DNA of 64,000 nucleotides. It comes from Aphrocallistes beatrix (taxonomy: Eukaryota; Porifera; Hexactinellida; Sceptrulophora; Aphrocallistidae). The stretch spans positions 62,001-126,000 of the forward strand of contig OY725492.1 in NCBI GenBank assembly GCA_963281255.1, given 5' to 3'. Positions 7,242 through 17,654 of the stretch are shown here, in pieces; the first letter of the stretch is position 1; each line of letters opens with the position of its first letter. A program made the position numbers and the translations under genes. The notes under the pieces are model-generated. The model was not told the DNA's origin, made no database searches, and saw only the letters and a list, made by a program, of their open reading frames with translations.

Positions 7242-9434
7242 TTAATTCTTCCAAAGAAAAATTCGATCAAACTTGTTGAAATTAGAAGAAGCTTGCATAG
7301 TTCTTCGATCAAGTTTTCCGAAATACTTCAAACAGAAATCACGATAGAACTCCCAGTAAGAGAATTGATGATAAACTTCCAAGTGTGAAAGATATTTCTG
7401 CGTTTTTTCATATAAAAACGATTGATCCTCCATTTCTGCTTTAAAAATAGAGGCCAAATCAAGAAACGTCGACCATAGGGTACCACAAAAAGTCTGAGGA
7501 CCTAATCCTAATCCTTCTGCCAGCTCAATTCCTCGCGTGACATACTCCCGATATTCGTCCCTCGGAGGTTTCGTCCGGGTACACGCATGTCGTTTCCATA
7601 ATCCACGAACTTGATCAAACAAGACGGATACTTTAGCTAGCAGGGGAGCTATGTTAGGTTCTTTTTCATACTTACAGAGCACACAGTTACACATGTAGTC
7701 GTAACGTTTCTTTAGGCTCTTCTTCCTCTCATTCAAATTCATAAAGAATCCACCTTCAAAATATGACATTAACAATTCTTCTCCTTTCCTCACATCTTTA
7801 AAAACTTTCAAAACACATATTTCCTTCTTCACAACCCTCACAACGTTACCGATACACGAGTGATTCAACAGAGACGGAATCAACCATAATGCAAAGTCCA
7901 TTGGTCCTGAACCACCTGAAAAACAAAGGTTGTTGCTTCCATTCACTATAGAACCCATCCCTTTTCTGTGGGCTGCATATCGAATATTCTCAACTGAGAA
8001 TTCGGGAGATGGGAAATCTTGAATTAGGTCATAGCCCTTACACCCATACAGCCCAATATTAGTGTAGAAAGGAGATTTTTTCGAGAACTTTTCGTCTTCA
8101 ACAATGTTCAGCACTCTATAAGTGAATAATCTAGATTTGTTCATTTTCTGGATCAGCTTTGACACAAGGATAAGGAATGGAGGAGACATCGCGTCAGAAC
8201 TAATTTCGATCGGGTCTGACATTCCAGTTACGAAGTTGTTAAGATATGCTGCTGCCTTTGAAACATGTATCACCTCGCCTTGCCGTAAGTCCCGAGTAGC
8301 GAACAGTCCTCTCTCAGCACAGCCCGTCATACCGGACTGCTTCAGCTCAATCGGACCGATGAAGTCCGCCATTTGTACCGAGAGCCCTGCAAGGGCTATC
8401 TGCTCCAGCCTTCTCAAGTCGATGTCTCCTCCTGCTTGGACGAGGAAGGCTTTCTCGACCGTCAACTTGTCCTGGAACTCTATCATGTTGTTGTTGTTTT
8501 GAGCTGAATGGACCAGCTGTTCCAGGATTTCAACAGATTTCTGGTGGTCGCCTAGCCCTGACAAGGCCATACAAGCTCTGTATTTGAACTTGGATTCATC
8601 AAGATTCATTTCAGAAGCGGTCATGGCATCAGACATAGCGGCCTCAAACTGTCCGAGTCGTGTATGGCAGAGAGATCTGTTGCTATAGAAGATTGGTTCA
8701 CGCCTATCGCCCATGATCGCGTGGGTATACGCCTCGAGTGCTTCTGCGAACCTTTCCTCTCTGACCAATTTGTTCCCTAGTTCTTTGTGCTGAATGGGAA
8801 GGAGAGAAGGAGTATCCCCTAGTCCCCCTGGGGCTTGAATTACAATTATCTCCATTGGGTTATCTATCCGCATAAAATTTATGACATTTATCCTCTTCTT
8901 GTAGTAGGGATTCAATATGGCTAGCTTGGTGCCTTTATCAAACTGATACCTGTTTTCTTCAGGAACATTGTAGACGCACAGCTTACAGGATCCTCCGTCC
9001 TTAGACTCGTCCTCAATCACAGTGTGAATGGAAGCCCAGATTGCGACTTCCACTATGATCTTAGCATAAACGATTCTTTCTCTGTTCACGACACCAGGGG
9101 TGAGATCTCGGATCTTGATCGGGGTGTAGGAGTTCTCGTATTTCTTCAGATCCTGTTTGCCAAATACAGTTACTTTCGAACAAGAAATTGGATCTTGAGT
9201 TGTTCTTAATGGTGTTGTTTTGTATTTAAACGATTCATCCAAAGTAATCTGGTGATTCTCGAGTAAGTATTCTTTAGTGTAATGTCCCCTAGGTAACTTA
9301 TACTTTTTGGGAATTTTCTTCTTGGGAGTAGAATCCCTCTGAGCAATCATCATCTTCTGTAGAGCATCATCCATTTCAAGATTACTTGATAAATAACAAG
9401 CCATTATAGCTAGAAATAAATCAATTTTTGACAA
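7242..9434 (-). CDS. TPR-SET domain protein, SMYD-like methyltransferase candidate, 730 aa
   Basis: A basic N-terminal region and a beta-rich segment of about 80-205 precede a TPR-like block (about 213-300, with H-K-E-L-G-N-K ... A-L-E-A-Y-T-H-A-I and Y-S-N-R-S). A SET domain runs from about 365 to 565: G-L-F-A-T-R-D near its start, the N-H-S-C pseudoknot motif near 522, and G-E-E-L-L-M-S-Y-F. A Cys-rich post-SET C-N-C-V-L-C follows near 575. A helical C-terminal domain follows, as in SMYD proteins. There is no MYND finger between the SET halves, so it resembles the TPR-plus-SET proteins of plants and fungi more than SMYD1-3. The start at 9434 is uncertain; the Met at residue 21 is an alternative. 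The substrate is unknown. Confidence 0.8.
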   Translation of the reverse strand: MSKIDLFLAIMACYLSSNLEMDDALQKMMIAQRDSTPKKKIPKKYKLPRGHYTKEYLLENHQITLDESFKYKTTPLRTTQDPISCSKVTVFGKQDLKKYENSYTPIKIRDLTPGVVNRERIVYAKIIVEVAIWASIHTVIEDESKDGGSCKLCVYNVPEENRYQFDKGTKLAILNPYYKKRINVINFMRIDNPMEIIVIQAPGGLGDTPSLLPIQHKELGNKLVREERFAEALEAYTHAIMGDRREPIFYSNRSLCHTRLGQFEAAMSDAMTASEMNLDESKFKYRACMALSGLGDHQKSVEILEQLVHSAQNNNNMIEFQDKLTVEKAFLVQAGGDIDLRRLEQIALAGLSVQMADFIGPIELKQSGMTGCAERGLFATRDLRQGEVIHVSKAAAYLNNFVTGMSDPIEISSDAMSPPFLILVSKLIQKMNKSRLFTYRVLNIVEDEKFSKKSPFYTNIGLYGCKGYDLIQDFPSPEFSVENIRYAAHRKGMGSIVNGSNNLCFSGGSGPMDFALWLIPSLLNHSCIGNVVRVVKKEICVLKVFKDVRKGEELLMSYFEGGFFMNLNERKKSLKKRYDYMCNCVLCKYEKEPNIAPLLAKVSVLFDQVRGLWKRHACTRTKPPRDEYREYVTRGIELAEGLGLGPQTFCGTLWSTFLDLASIFKAEMEDQSFLYEKTQKYLSHLEVYHQFSYWEFYRDFCLKYFGKLDRRTMQASSNFNKFDRIFLWKN

Positions 9435-9698
9435 AATAAAATATTTAGTTTATAAATGTTAATTAAGGTTAGATCTTATGCACAAGGAATGGCGAAATAC
9501 CCTAGATATTCCAACTTTTTCGTAGACTCATCATTTGACGCCTAAATATTCTCAGGCTTGGCAAAAACGTTTAAAATATAAATATAGTATATATAACAAA
9601 TTAACACCGATTCAAAACCACCAAGTAAGAATAGAAAAACAAGTAAATACAAAACCTCATAGCTATTGAGTGTCATACTTTGTATGCGAGCAACACAG

Positions 9699-10925
9699 CT
9701 AGAAAATCAACAAGGTTCCTTCCAAGTTGTTAGTGACGACCACCAGGTTCCCCGTTCCGGACACAGCCACGCCCTTAGGCCGCGTGAGGGGCTGCTTCTT
9801 GGAGGAAGTGATGCGGTGATGCAGACTTCCGGTCTTCTCGAAGATAACGATCGAGTCCTGCGCGCTCTCACACACAATGAAGCTCCCCTCTCGGTCTATG
9901 TCGAAGTAGAGAGGCTCAAGGACGCTGTACAGCGGAATGGAGCTGATGATGACTCCGTGGAAACTGAACATCTTGATGCTAGCGGGCTGATCGCTGTACG
10001 ACTCCAGGATGTACACTCTATCACGCACGCGGATCGCAGTGGGGTGGTGGACAGGAGCGCTGGTGAGGAAGGTAGAGTACGCGTTTTGGGAGAAGCAGTG
10101 GACCTTGTGCGCCTGTCGGTTGCAGATGTACCAGTCTCCCGTGCTGGACACGTCGAGTGCGGACACGTTTAACAAGTCTCGAGGCGGCTTGACATGCTTA
10201 CAGGGGACGGGGGCGATGCCAGATTGGAGAGAGAACTTCTTCAGGACCAGGTGCTGCATGGAGTGCGAGTTCTCGACGAGATAGAGTTTGCTGTCCTTGC
10301 ATGCTATCGCCCGAGGGAAACGAATGCCTGTGGAGAACTTGTTGATCAGATGCGCCTGGCTGTCAAACACAACGACACAATTCTGTCTGAAGTCTGACAC
10401 GTAAATGTTCTGAGAACTCTCGTCGATGCAGAGATGGTTTGGATACGAGATCACATCGGAAGCGGAGCCTTCTCCTAGCCTACCCCCTTGGAAAACAGGG
10501 TTCACCATTCGCTTATATCGGTCTCCTTCCTGGCTAGCAGTAGCAGTGGGATCCTCGAATCCGATCTTCTTCACCAGCTCGCATAGTTTATCCAACCCTT
10601 CTGAACCCCAGGAGACCGAGACTGGCTCAGCCCGCTTACCTAGCTCTGACTGTAGCGCACTCACCTCATCGTCAATCTCGGCCACCTCCTTCAGCATCTC
10701 CTCATTGTCTCTCGTATTCTCCTCGATGTACCCGCGATGTCTGAGAAGGGCTTTGATTGTGGTGATTTTGGTATGAGAAGTTTTCAAGTATTCTTCTTTC
10801 AAGCTGCGAATGCGAGTTAATAGACTCGCTTCGCGCTCGTTAAGGATTCCGCGGAGTTTGTCGAACTTCTTCTGGATATCCTCTATTGCTGGGTCATATG
10901 GAGTCTGTATTTCTATTGCGTCCAT
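9699..10925 (-). CDS. Coiled-coil plus NHL-like beta-propeller protein, 408 aa
   Basis: Residues about 12-105 are a charged coiled coil. From about 130 to the end there are six or so short repeats of the type found in NHL/TRIM-NHL propellers (for example N-I-Y-V-S-D-F ... V-V-V-F-D and G-D-W-Y-I-C-N). There is no RING or B-box upstream in frame, so it is a TRIM-NHL-like protein without the ligase part. The TRIM-NHL gene at 34791-36815 has the same coiled-coil/propeller plan. The gene is a single exon. Its function is not known; propellers of this kind bind proteins or RNA. Confidence 0.7.
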   Translation of the reverse strand: MDAIEIQTPYDPAIEDIQKKFDKLRGILNEREASLLTRIRSLKEEYLKTSHTKITTIKALLRHRGYIEENTRDNEEMLKEVAEIDDEVSALQSELGKRAEPVSVSWGSEGLDKLCELVKKIGFEDPTATASQEGDRYKRMVNPVFQGGRLGEGSASDVISYPNHLCIDESSQNIYVSDFRQNCVVVFDSQAHLINKFSTGIRFPRAIACKDSKLYLVENSHSMQHLVLKKFSLQSGIAPVPCKHVKPPRDLLNVSALDVSSTGDWYICNRQAHKVHCFSQNAYSTFLTSAPVHHPTAIRVRDRVYILESYSDQPASIKMFSFHGVIISSIPLYSVLEPLYFDIDREGSFIVCESAQDSIVIFEKTGSLHHRITSSKKQPLTRPKGVAVSGTGNLVVVTNNLEGTLLIF

Positions 10926-11187
10926 TTTCAGAATGAAATGGCTAGTTTACAGTGGATGTATTCTGATATTTTAAAGATCTGACCTTGAAATATATTCGTA
11001 GATTGTTAGAGCAAATCTAATTAGGAAGTCAACTCACAGAACCAATATCGACTATATCCCCCACAAATACTACTCAATTTAGAAAGTTCGACCTCTAAGT
11101 ACCCACTGCCCATCACAGATAATTGAAATATTACACTAAGCGATCATAAATAAAGTTTTCGTATAAAAATAAGTGTAAAAGTGAGAA

Positions 11188-12303
11188 TTAGTAAGTGGCA
11201 CGTTTTCTCCTCCTCACCAGGAAGCATAAGAATATAATGAAAAGCGTTGCGAGAGCGATTAGGAGCAAGAGTCCCAGGACGCTGGGCACCACGATAGTTA
11301 TTATCGTCAGGGTAGAGCTGACTGTAGGAAATACGTCATCCAAAGGAATAAGCACATCCATCGCCACTGCCACCACCCCGTTGATGTAGATCCGAATGAA
11401 CAAGTTCTCACTATCGAGATACTCCTGCGGTATGCTGAAGCAGTATTCTGTGGACGAAGTTTCAAAGGTGAGATTGCGTAAAATCATGTTGTTGTTTACA
11501 AGTGAAAAAGTAAACACGTTGTCACGTAGAACATCAACTCTATAAGGTCCAGGACAGGTCTGAGTGAAGCCTGGCGGTTTCCAGCAGAACTCAGATTGAG
11601 ACTGGCGCGTTAGAGATCCATTTGTCACCTTAGGCAGGATGAAGTGAGTCGAGAAGTCCTGCCCCCTCCCCATACAGTTGCTGCTGTTGACAGATACCGT
11701 GTAACAGCTGTCCAGGACATTCCCGACATTGAACATCTCCATTGGGAGGCTGTTATAAGAGATGTCTCTGCTCACAGCCGCACTACCAATAGGGTGCACA
11801 GCAATGCTGTATTGCAGCACATCTTTCCGGTAGACCACATCGCTGTGCTGGATCGCCAATGCGATGCTCGACTCAGTGAGAACGCGGATGGCTATGCTGG
11901 ATATGGCGGGGGGAACAGTGGCAAGGCTAATAGCACTGTCTGACTGTACTTGGATGGATGTGGTCGCGTTGGAGAGGTTTGACCACAGAACTGAGATGCA
12001 GAGTATGATGGCTGTAGCTTCTGATGAGCTCAGCTGGACTAGAGTCAAGTTCTGACTCATGAATCCTGTCACTGCATCAGTGGAAGGAGATGGCGCCATC
12101 AAGCGAGATGAGGCGATAGCAGGACGGTGGAGAACCGTATTGATTATATTCACGAAATAATCAGGCTCCAGTCGGAAAGAGTGGGTACAAGTGAAAGTGA
12201 CACTTTCTTGGAAACAGCTGTGGGAAGGGTTCTGTACCAGGGTGGACTGCAGCGGTGAAAGACAGATTAGGAAAGTGAGAGACAAAAAGTGCCTGAAAAT
12301 CAT
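11188..12303 (-). CDS. Type I single-pass membrane protein, 371 aa, unrecognised
   Basis: A signal peptide (about 1-20) is followed by a Ser/Thr-rich extracellular region of about 310 residues with several N-x-S/T sites and paired cysteines. This region could fold into two or three Ig/FN3-like beta domains. A transmembrane helix at about 338-364 is followed by a short basic tail (R-R-R-K-R). I do not recognise a family. Its start lies 184 nt from the divergent start of the Frizzled-like receptor, so the two may share a promoter region. Confidence 0.65.
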   Translation of the reverse strand: MIFRHFLSLTFLICLSPLQSTLVQNPSHSCFQESVTFTCTHSFRLEPDYFVNIINTVLHRPAIASSRLMAPSPSTDAVTGFMSQNLTLVQLSSSEATAIILCISVLWSNLSNATTSIQVQSDSAISLATVPPAISSIAIRVLTESSIALAIQHSDVVYRKDVLQYSIAVHPIGSAAVSRDISYNSLPMEMFNVGNVLDSCYTVSVNSSNCMGRGQDFSTHFILPKVTNGSLTRQSQSEFCWKPPGFTQTCPGPYRVDVLRDNVFTFSLVNNNMILRNLTFETSSTEYCFSIPQEYLDSENLFIRIYINGVVAVAMDVLIPLDDVFPTVSSTLTIITIVVPSVLGLLLLIALATLFIIFLCFLVRRRKRATY

Positions 12304-12487
12304 TTAGACGAATTCCTTTCCTCTAACAAAATTAGCGTGAAAAGGTTAATCAGAGTAAAGACCACATATTAGCAATGGTATAATGTCACTACAGCTAATG
12401 AGCCAGTTAGGTATACTTTGTCTGAGAAATTCAATACCTTCTCATGGAATATAATGGAACGGATCACGTCTCAGATAATTAATTGAA

Positions 12488-15400
12488 ATGGACGTCTACT
12501 CGAACAACGAGAATGAAGGGCCTGAACAGACCGGACAGAATAGCAATGGACAAGACGTGAATAGCAGTACAGACGTTCAGGCTGAACCAGCTCAGACAGG
12601 GAATGGAGAGGTGGTCAGTAGGTTAGAGGGAAGTGTCAAAATAGAGAGAAATTCAAAAGTCTACGCGTCCATTGAAATTGAACAACCCGAGCAGCGGATT
12701 CGATCGAAATCTATCTACCACAAATACCAACAAAACGTCTCTAACAAATACAAAAGTTTGATCGCTAACCTCCTGTCAACCTTGATGATCCTAGTTCTGT
12801 GGGTGTCATTCATGGTCCCCTCTGCGGTTTTGGTGTGGTCGCTAATCGATAATTTCCTGAACAGAATCGACCCTTTGGTAAGTTTCCCATATTAGTTAGA
12901 CAAGAAAATAAACCAAATCTCAACTCTCAATATTATTAATAATAATAATATAATAGTGTATTAAGAATGTCAAAAGACTAATATAACTGATAATTAATTA
13001 GCCCATGCCAAGCAACTCATTAACATTGTCCTTAAATGCAAATATAAAACAGATACGGTGATGAAGTCAACTTGTAGGTTCTACATACAAACACACACAA
13101 AACACAACCTAGCCGGCTAGTAGCTAGCGTATCTCTGTATGTATTGGTTCACTTTCCGCTGGAATCCTGCCTTATCATTGTTGAACTGTTTAGCTGCGTC
13201 TTCGTTTAAAGGATCCTCGAAATTGCAAAGGTCTGCGAAGAGCGCGTCTATCCCGAGAACGACGTCGGTTAGGGTTCGGACGGGCGACCATCCTGTCCCG
13301 TCGAGTGACGCTTGCCGCAGCAAACTCAAGCACACGTCACCTTGCTCCGTGATGTTGGGGTGCCAGATTTTTGTATGGCATTTTACCTTGGGTGGGCTCA
13401 TGTTATAATCGGGCGGGATCTCAACTTCAAATACGAACTTCCCTTTGCCCCAGATCCCGTCCTTGGGAATGCACGTGATGTTGAAATTCTTCAGGTCGTC
13501 TCTATTCGGGAAATTCAGCTTGCACGTCTTGGGGAGTGAGCTCTCCAGGCCAGCGATTTCTTTCGTCAGCAGAGACATTACAATCGTGTCCCCCACGCGA
13601 ACCGCGTTCCTCCCAGTCGCTTCTTCCTTTTTCATGCGAGCGAGCGCAAACATGTCTGATTCAGAGTGTCTATTGTAAGCTAATGCTAGACTTGCTATGG
13701 CAGGATTTACAATTACAGCTATGTGTGTAGAGTAATGCTACAGTGGCAAGGGTGTTCAATGCGGATATTTGTACAAACGTCAGCCTACAGACCGCAACGG
13801 AGGAGTTCACAAGGGTAGCGCAAGGTTAGCTAACTAATTTAAAGATATACGTATATATGATGTCTGTAGAGAGGGACTATTAATCTTATCTGAATGGAAG
13901 GTCACTAGAGTTCACGGAATCCCAACCAAGTGATATTGAAAAGATTGCCGAATAATACTGATTTAAAATAATAGCGCAACAGTATTAGCTAAGGTCTTTG
14001 CGTAGATTAAGAGCGATTACAGGAATTTAAGATTATGCAATTGTGACACCAAATGAAGGTGAAATCCAGTATAGCACGTGTATTCTATTTTTACAATTTT
14101 TGCTAATGGAATATTAACTTGTAATCAAAAGTCCGCATTATCTAATGTAGGAGGGTACAACACAACTAACTTCAGCTGCATCTCGACATTCGTCAGCAAT
14201 GGCAGTCAGTGCGTCCCAGAGTGCTTGGCTCAGTACCTGGGGGGAGACGTGTACTACTACCTCAGTTTCGTGACTATCCCCATCTTCTCCTTCATCACGC
14301 TGGTGGCGGCAGCATTTGGAGCTTCTACATGGCTGTGTCTCAAGAATTTGTGCGTTTTATATAAGACATTTGGTAGGAGTATTCCGTCATTTCACTGATG
14401 ACTTGATCTTATTGGAAACTAAAAATGAGTCTGCATGAATAGCCATGCTTTATAATGCTAATTTATAACGTCTTAAGTTCTGTTTTATGGTTTTGTAGAT
14501 GGAAGTTTCCCCACATCATCTCGTTCTACCTAATTGTGTGCGTATTCGGACAAGGTGAGTCAAAAGCTTTTAATCTGGAAATAACACTTCAAACGGATAT
14601 TTAGCATTAATTAATTGTTAAAGCCCCGCACAGTAGAATCCTTCACTAAAGGATTGAACTATCAGAGGGCTTGAGGTGAGTGGAGCGGAGTGAGTATCTG
14701 CTCCAAATTAAAATCTGACACAACCCTAAACACACCGGAAGTAAGCAGAGAATGTAAAATTCTGCATGTTGCACCCCCGCCGACTTGACATCGTCCGTAT
14801 CCTGGTAACCGTATCGTGTCAAAATATTCACAACAAGCATCGGAGAGAGTGAGTGGGCAGGTTTCGTGAAGAGTGCGTTCAAGCCGAATATGATGGAGGA
14901 GATGGGCTTGTCTCTCTTGTGTGTGCGAGTATCCAGATCTATGACGTCAGACACGAGGAGGTTGAATAGTGCGAAAGTAGCAGAAGACAGGGCAGAGTCA
15001 AGTGTCATGTATAAGATTATTATATAGGGGTATTCCATCCCAATGAAAAATACCAGGATTGGAGCCAATACCTTCACTAAATGCGATCCCATCACCACTC
15101 TGAAAGCGCCAACTTTCGGTAGGAACGGTCGGTAGATTGTGAGCACAATCAGCTGAGGAAGGAAGAACATGATGCCAGATGAAAAGAGGATGAAATTGCG
15201 TTTGAATGCCGTATCTGGGATCAGATCTCGAGAGAATATGTTGAAGAAACTGCTACTGAAAGTCTTGTGGAACACTTGAAAGAAGTTCATGAACACAAAG
15301 GCAAGAAAATCTGGACTTCTCAGAACCTGTTTGCTAACCGTCTTCCAATCCTGAATTTTCACATCCATCCCTTGATCTCGCTCCAGACTCAAATCGCTAT

Positions 15401-17455
15401 CAAGTTGTAGATGCTTGCTGGCGTATATTTGACACAGGAACCCGATGACAGCTATTGCCATAGCAGTGTACTGCATGCCTACGATGGACTGTCCATGCTG
15501 AGTAGTGTACTGGACGCCCAGTAGAAAAGAGGCCGTTACTAGGGAGGTGATCTCTTGCGACATGGTTGTGACCCTTCGGACCTCTTGGACCTGTGACAGC
15601 TCTGCGAACGCCGCACACTGCGCCAGGCCGATATAAGTGAACATAGTATCATATGCACATAAAGCCAGGCATAAGTGAATACCGATGTTGAGCTCCTCAC
15701 TGAATGGGAGATACTTGTACCATTCAAACCACGGCATTAAGAATGTCAGCACCAGCCAGATTGCACCGTAATACAGCGACAGTTTCCGGCTACGGAATAG
15801 CTTAATACTTGAAACGTCTTGCAAGTATGCGAGCAGTGGATCGTTCAAAGCATTCCAGATCATGAACAGGACCTGTGCCCAGTAGAAATGCTTAGGATCC
15901 ACTTTGTAGTGATCCAGGTAGAATTTGACGTAGTAAATGTTGAACACCGCATTGCAAATGCCGACACCAAAAACAGACAAGTTGAATAGAAGTATATTTT
16001 TCTTCGTCTGCGGGTGCATTTTGCGGCTAATTGTAAAATATAGCAACATAACATTTAAACGCCAGGGGCAAATACCATTTTGTAGGTGTCATAATTCGAG
16101 TAAGTAAATAAATATACGAAATAATACAGTGAGTGTCCAAAAGTGAGTACGCTACCACTGAGCTAAGTAATCGATTTCTGAAAGTCGTTTCTTCAGTCGA
16201 CCGGTGCACGGCCGTTCCGTGCGGAATGGCCACCACAGCTCCTGAGTCGGTTTCGAGCGGACGAGGTTGGCTGAGAAGCTCTTGGATCTCCTCGCGGCTT
16301 TGAGAGGCTCGGGGCCGTCTTTGCGGTTGTATTGAGAGAAAGTGGGCTCTTGGCGGACGAATTTCCACTTCTGACGGTCGATGGATTGCTGGCGCCGGAT
16401 AGCTTCTAAGTGCATAGCTTGGGCCATGGTTCGCTAAGTATCAATGTAAGGTGGATGGTAAACAAATTAATTTAAAGGTGTAAAATAGATATATTTTAGG
16501 ATTTATAATTCTTTTGCATTTCTAGCACTCATGATATTCGTGGGATCGCTAGATCGCAAGAAATTCTACTGTTCCAGCCGAGATCTCTTCGCATCCCAAG
16601 CTAGCCCCACGATACAATGCCAAATTCAAGGTATGTTAAACCACGAAATTAATCAACACCCGACACCTTTCAAATTTATCTCAATTCAATTCTGGCATAG
16701 GTCCACTCTTCCACTACTTCTTGCTCGCATTCCTGCTATGGTATATCTGCGACATTTTCAACATCCTGTACGTCATCCTATACCCAATGAAAGCGAACAT
16801 GTTCTTCAAACACAGCACAAAGATACACATCCTCCAGTCCTTCATCAGCTGGGGAGTGCCTGTGCTCATTATTGGAACCATATTAGCTGCCACACGCGGA
16901 TACCACATCTACACATACCCCATTCTCTGCTACCCGGGAGAACTCGTGCTGTTCGGTGCTTTCTACATCCCGGGGGTCGTGTTCTCACTGGCATCTGGGA
17001 CTGGGATAATCCTATTCGGACTCACGCTCTACAAGCGACAGTACAGTGCTGCGCAAACCTCGACTAACAACGTGTACAGATCCCTGCTGCTGCAACTCAT
17101 TATCTACACAGTGGCTTTATCCACGCTGCTATTCATTATCGTGGTGGAGTTCACCATTTCATCGGCCAACCTTAAGATTTCTGATGTCCTGGAGCAGGCT
17201 CACAGCTACTGCATCACGGCTCTGTACAGAACTCCAGAGTGCTGTGATATGAGTTATCGCTCCTTATCAGTTCCGTTTTTTAATTTTCTCTCCGAGACAG
17301 CTATTTGCTTATGGGGCATTGTGGCTTTGTCTGTCGTCTCCGTGAAAGAGGCTAAGACCATGTGGAAGCAGGTACTAACGTGTTCCAAGTGCAGACGTGT
17401 CTATCACGAACACGTGACCAAGTCTACATCGGCTACGGCTACCACTACCAACTGA
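12488..17455 (+). CDS. Frizzled-like (class F type) 7TM receptor without CRD, five exons, 507 aa
   Basis: Exons are 12488-12877, 14132-14349, 14499-14554, 16526-16630 and 16701-17455. All have GT-AG introns and compatible phases, and together give 508 codons. A 90-residue polar N-terminus leads to an extra hydrophobic segment (about 91-120). A short Cys-containing ectodomain (S-N-G-S-Q-C-V-P-E-C-L) and seven membrane helices follow. Class F-like features are the Trp-Lys-Phe-Pro-His loop before TM2, G-x-L-F-H-Y-F in TM3, I-S-W-G-V-P in TM4, a Cys-Cys before TM7, and K-E-A-K-T-M-W after TM7, at the place of the Frizzled K-T-x3-W. There is no cysteine-rich Wnt-binding domain. Introns 1 and 3 are long and carry three antisense genes. 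The paralogue at 61683-63485 has the same intron positions. The class assignment is from sequence pattern alone. Confidence 0.82.
13117..13653 (-). CDS. UBE2F: UBE2F-like NEDD8-conjugating E2 enzyme, 178 aa, nested in a receptor intron
   Basis: The protein carries NEDD8 from the E1 to cullins; in animals UBE2F works with RBX2 and cullin-5. The complete UBC fold is visible, with the H-P-N motif at 98-100 and the catalytic Cys108 in G-D-V-C-L-S-L-L-R. UBE2F-type signatures are S-L-D-G-T-G-W-S-P-V-R-T-L and the N-terminal M-F-A-L-A-R stretch. The length (178) is close to human UBE2F (185). The gene is a single exon lying wholly inside intron 1 (12878-14131) of the plus-strand Frizzled-like gene, antisense to it. 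UBE2M is the alternative, but the insertion after the active site and the tail fit UBE2F better. Confidence 0.9.
   Translation of the reverse strand: MFALARMKKEEATGRNAVRVGDTIVMSLLTKEIAGLESSLPKTCKLNFPNRDDLKNFNITCIPKDGIWGKGKFVFEVEIPPDYNMSPPKVKCHTKIWHPNITEQGDVCLSLLRQASLDGTGWSPVRTLTDVVLGIDALFADLCNFEDPLNEDAAKQFNNDKAGFQRKVNQYIQRYASY
14646..16019 (-). CDS. MFSD13A/TMEM180-like major facilitator protein, 457 aa, nested in a receptor intron
   Basis: About eleven to twelve hydrophobic helices run through the protein. Family-like features are an N-terminal helix pair followed by W-N-A-L-N-D-P-L-L-A-Y-L-Q-D near residue 55-70, and a second W-x-T-V-S-K-Q-V-L preceding the C-terminal half. TMEM180 (MFSD13A) proteins of animals have the same N-D-P-L motif; their substrate is not established. 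I chose the start at 16019; a Met at 16049 would add ten residues. It is a single exon inside intron 3 (14555-16525) of the Frizzled-like gene, on the opposite strand. Confidence 0.8.
   Translation of the reverse strand: MHPQTKKNILLFNLSVFGVGICNAVFNIYYVKFYLDHYKVDPKHFYWAQVLFMIWNALNDPLLAYLQDVSSIKLFRSRKLSLYYGAIWLVLTFLMPWFEWYKYLPFSEELNIGIHLCLALCAYDTMFTYIGLAQCAAFAELSQVQEVRRVTTMSQEITSLVTASFLLGVQYTTQHGQSIVGMQYTAMAIAVIGFLCQIYASKHLQLDSDLSLERDQGMDVKIQDWKTVSKQVLRSPDFLAFVFMNFFQVFHKTFSSSFFNIFSRDLIPDTAFKRNFILFSSGIMFFLPQLIVLTIYRPFLPKVGAFRVVMGSHLVKVLAPILVFFIGMEYPYIIILYMTLDSALSSATFALFNLLVSDVIDLDTRTHKRDKPISSIIFGLNALFTKPAHSLSPMLVVNILTRYGYQDTDDVKSAGVQHAEFYILCLLPVCLGLCQILIWSRYSLRSTHLKPSDSSIL
16152..16427 (-). CDS. 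Small basic protein, 91 aa, nested in a receptor intron
   Basis: This is a short, charged protein rich in Arg, Lys, Gln and Trp, with no signal peptide or membrane segment. It ends in L-S-E-I-D-Y-L-A-Q-W. I do not recognise a family. Polar aromatic-rich proteins of this size are common among ciliary microtubule inner proteins, but that is only an analogy. It lies in the same intron as the TMEM180-like gene, 132 nt upstream of it, and its start is 98 nt before exon 4 of the host gene. Confidence 0.55.
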   Translation of the reverse strand: MAQAMHLEAIRRQQSIDRQKWKFVRQEPTFSQYNRKDGPEPLKAARRSKSFSANLVRSKPTQELWWPFRTERPCTGRLKKRLSEIDYLAQW

Positions 17456-17654
17456 TTCTGCATGGGATTCATTGTATTTATAGGTGTGTACTTGTAACAG
17501 TGTATAAATTTGAAAAACTGTCTATTTCGTAGTCAAAATAATTCATAATTATCGCAAGGCAACCTGTATAATATTACTAATGCTATAGCTCCTAATGGCA
17601 AAAGAACTGGCACAATTTTATATTTCATAGAATTTAAACATCTGAAAGTTAGAG

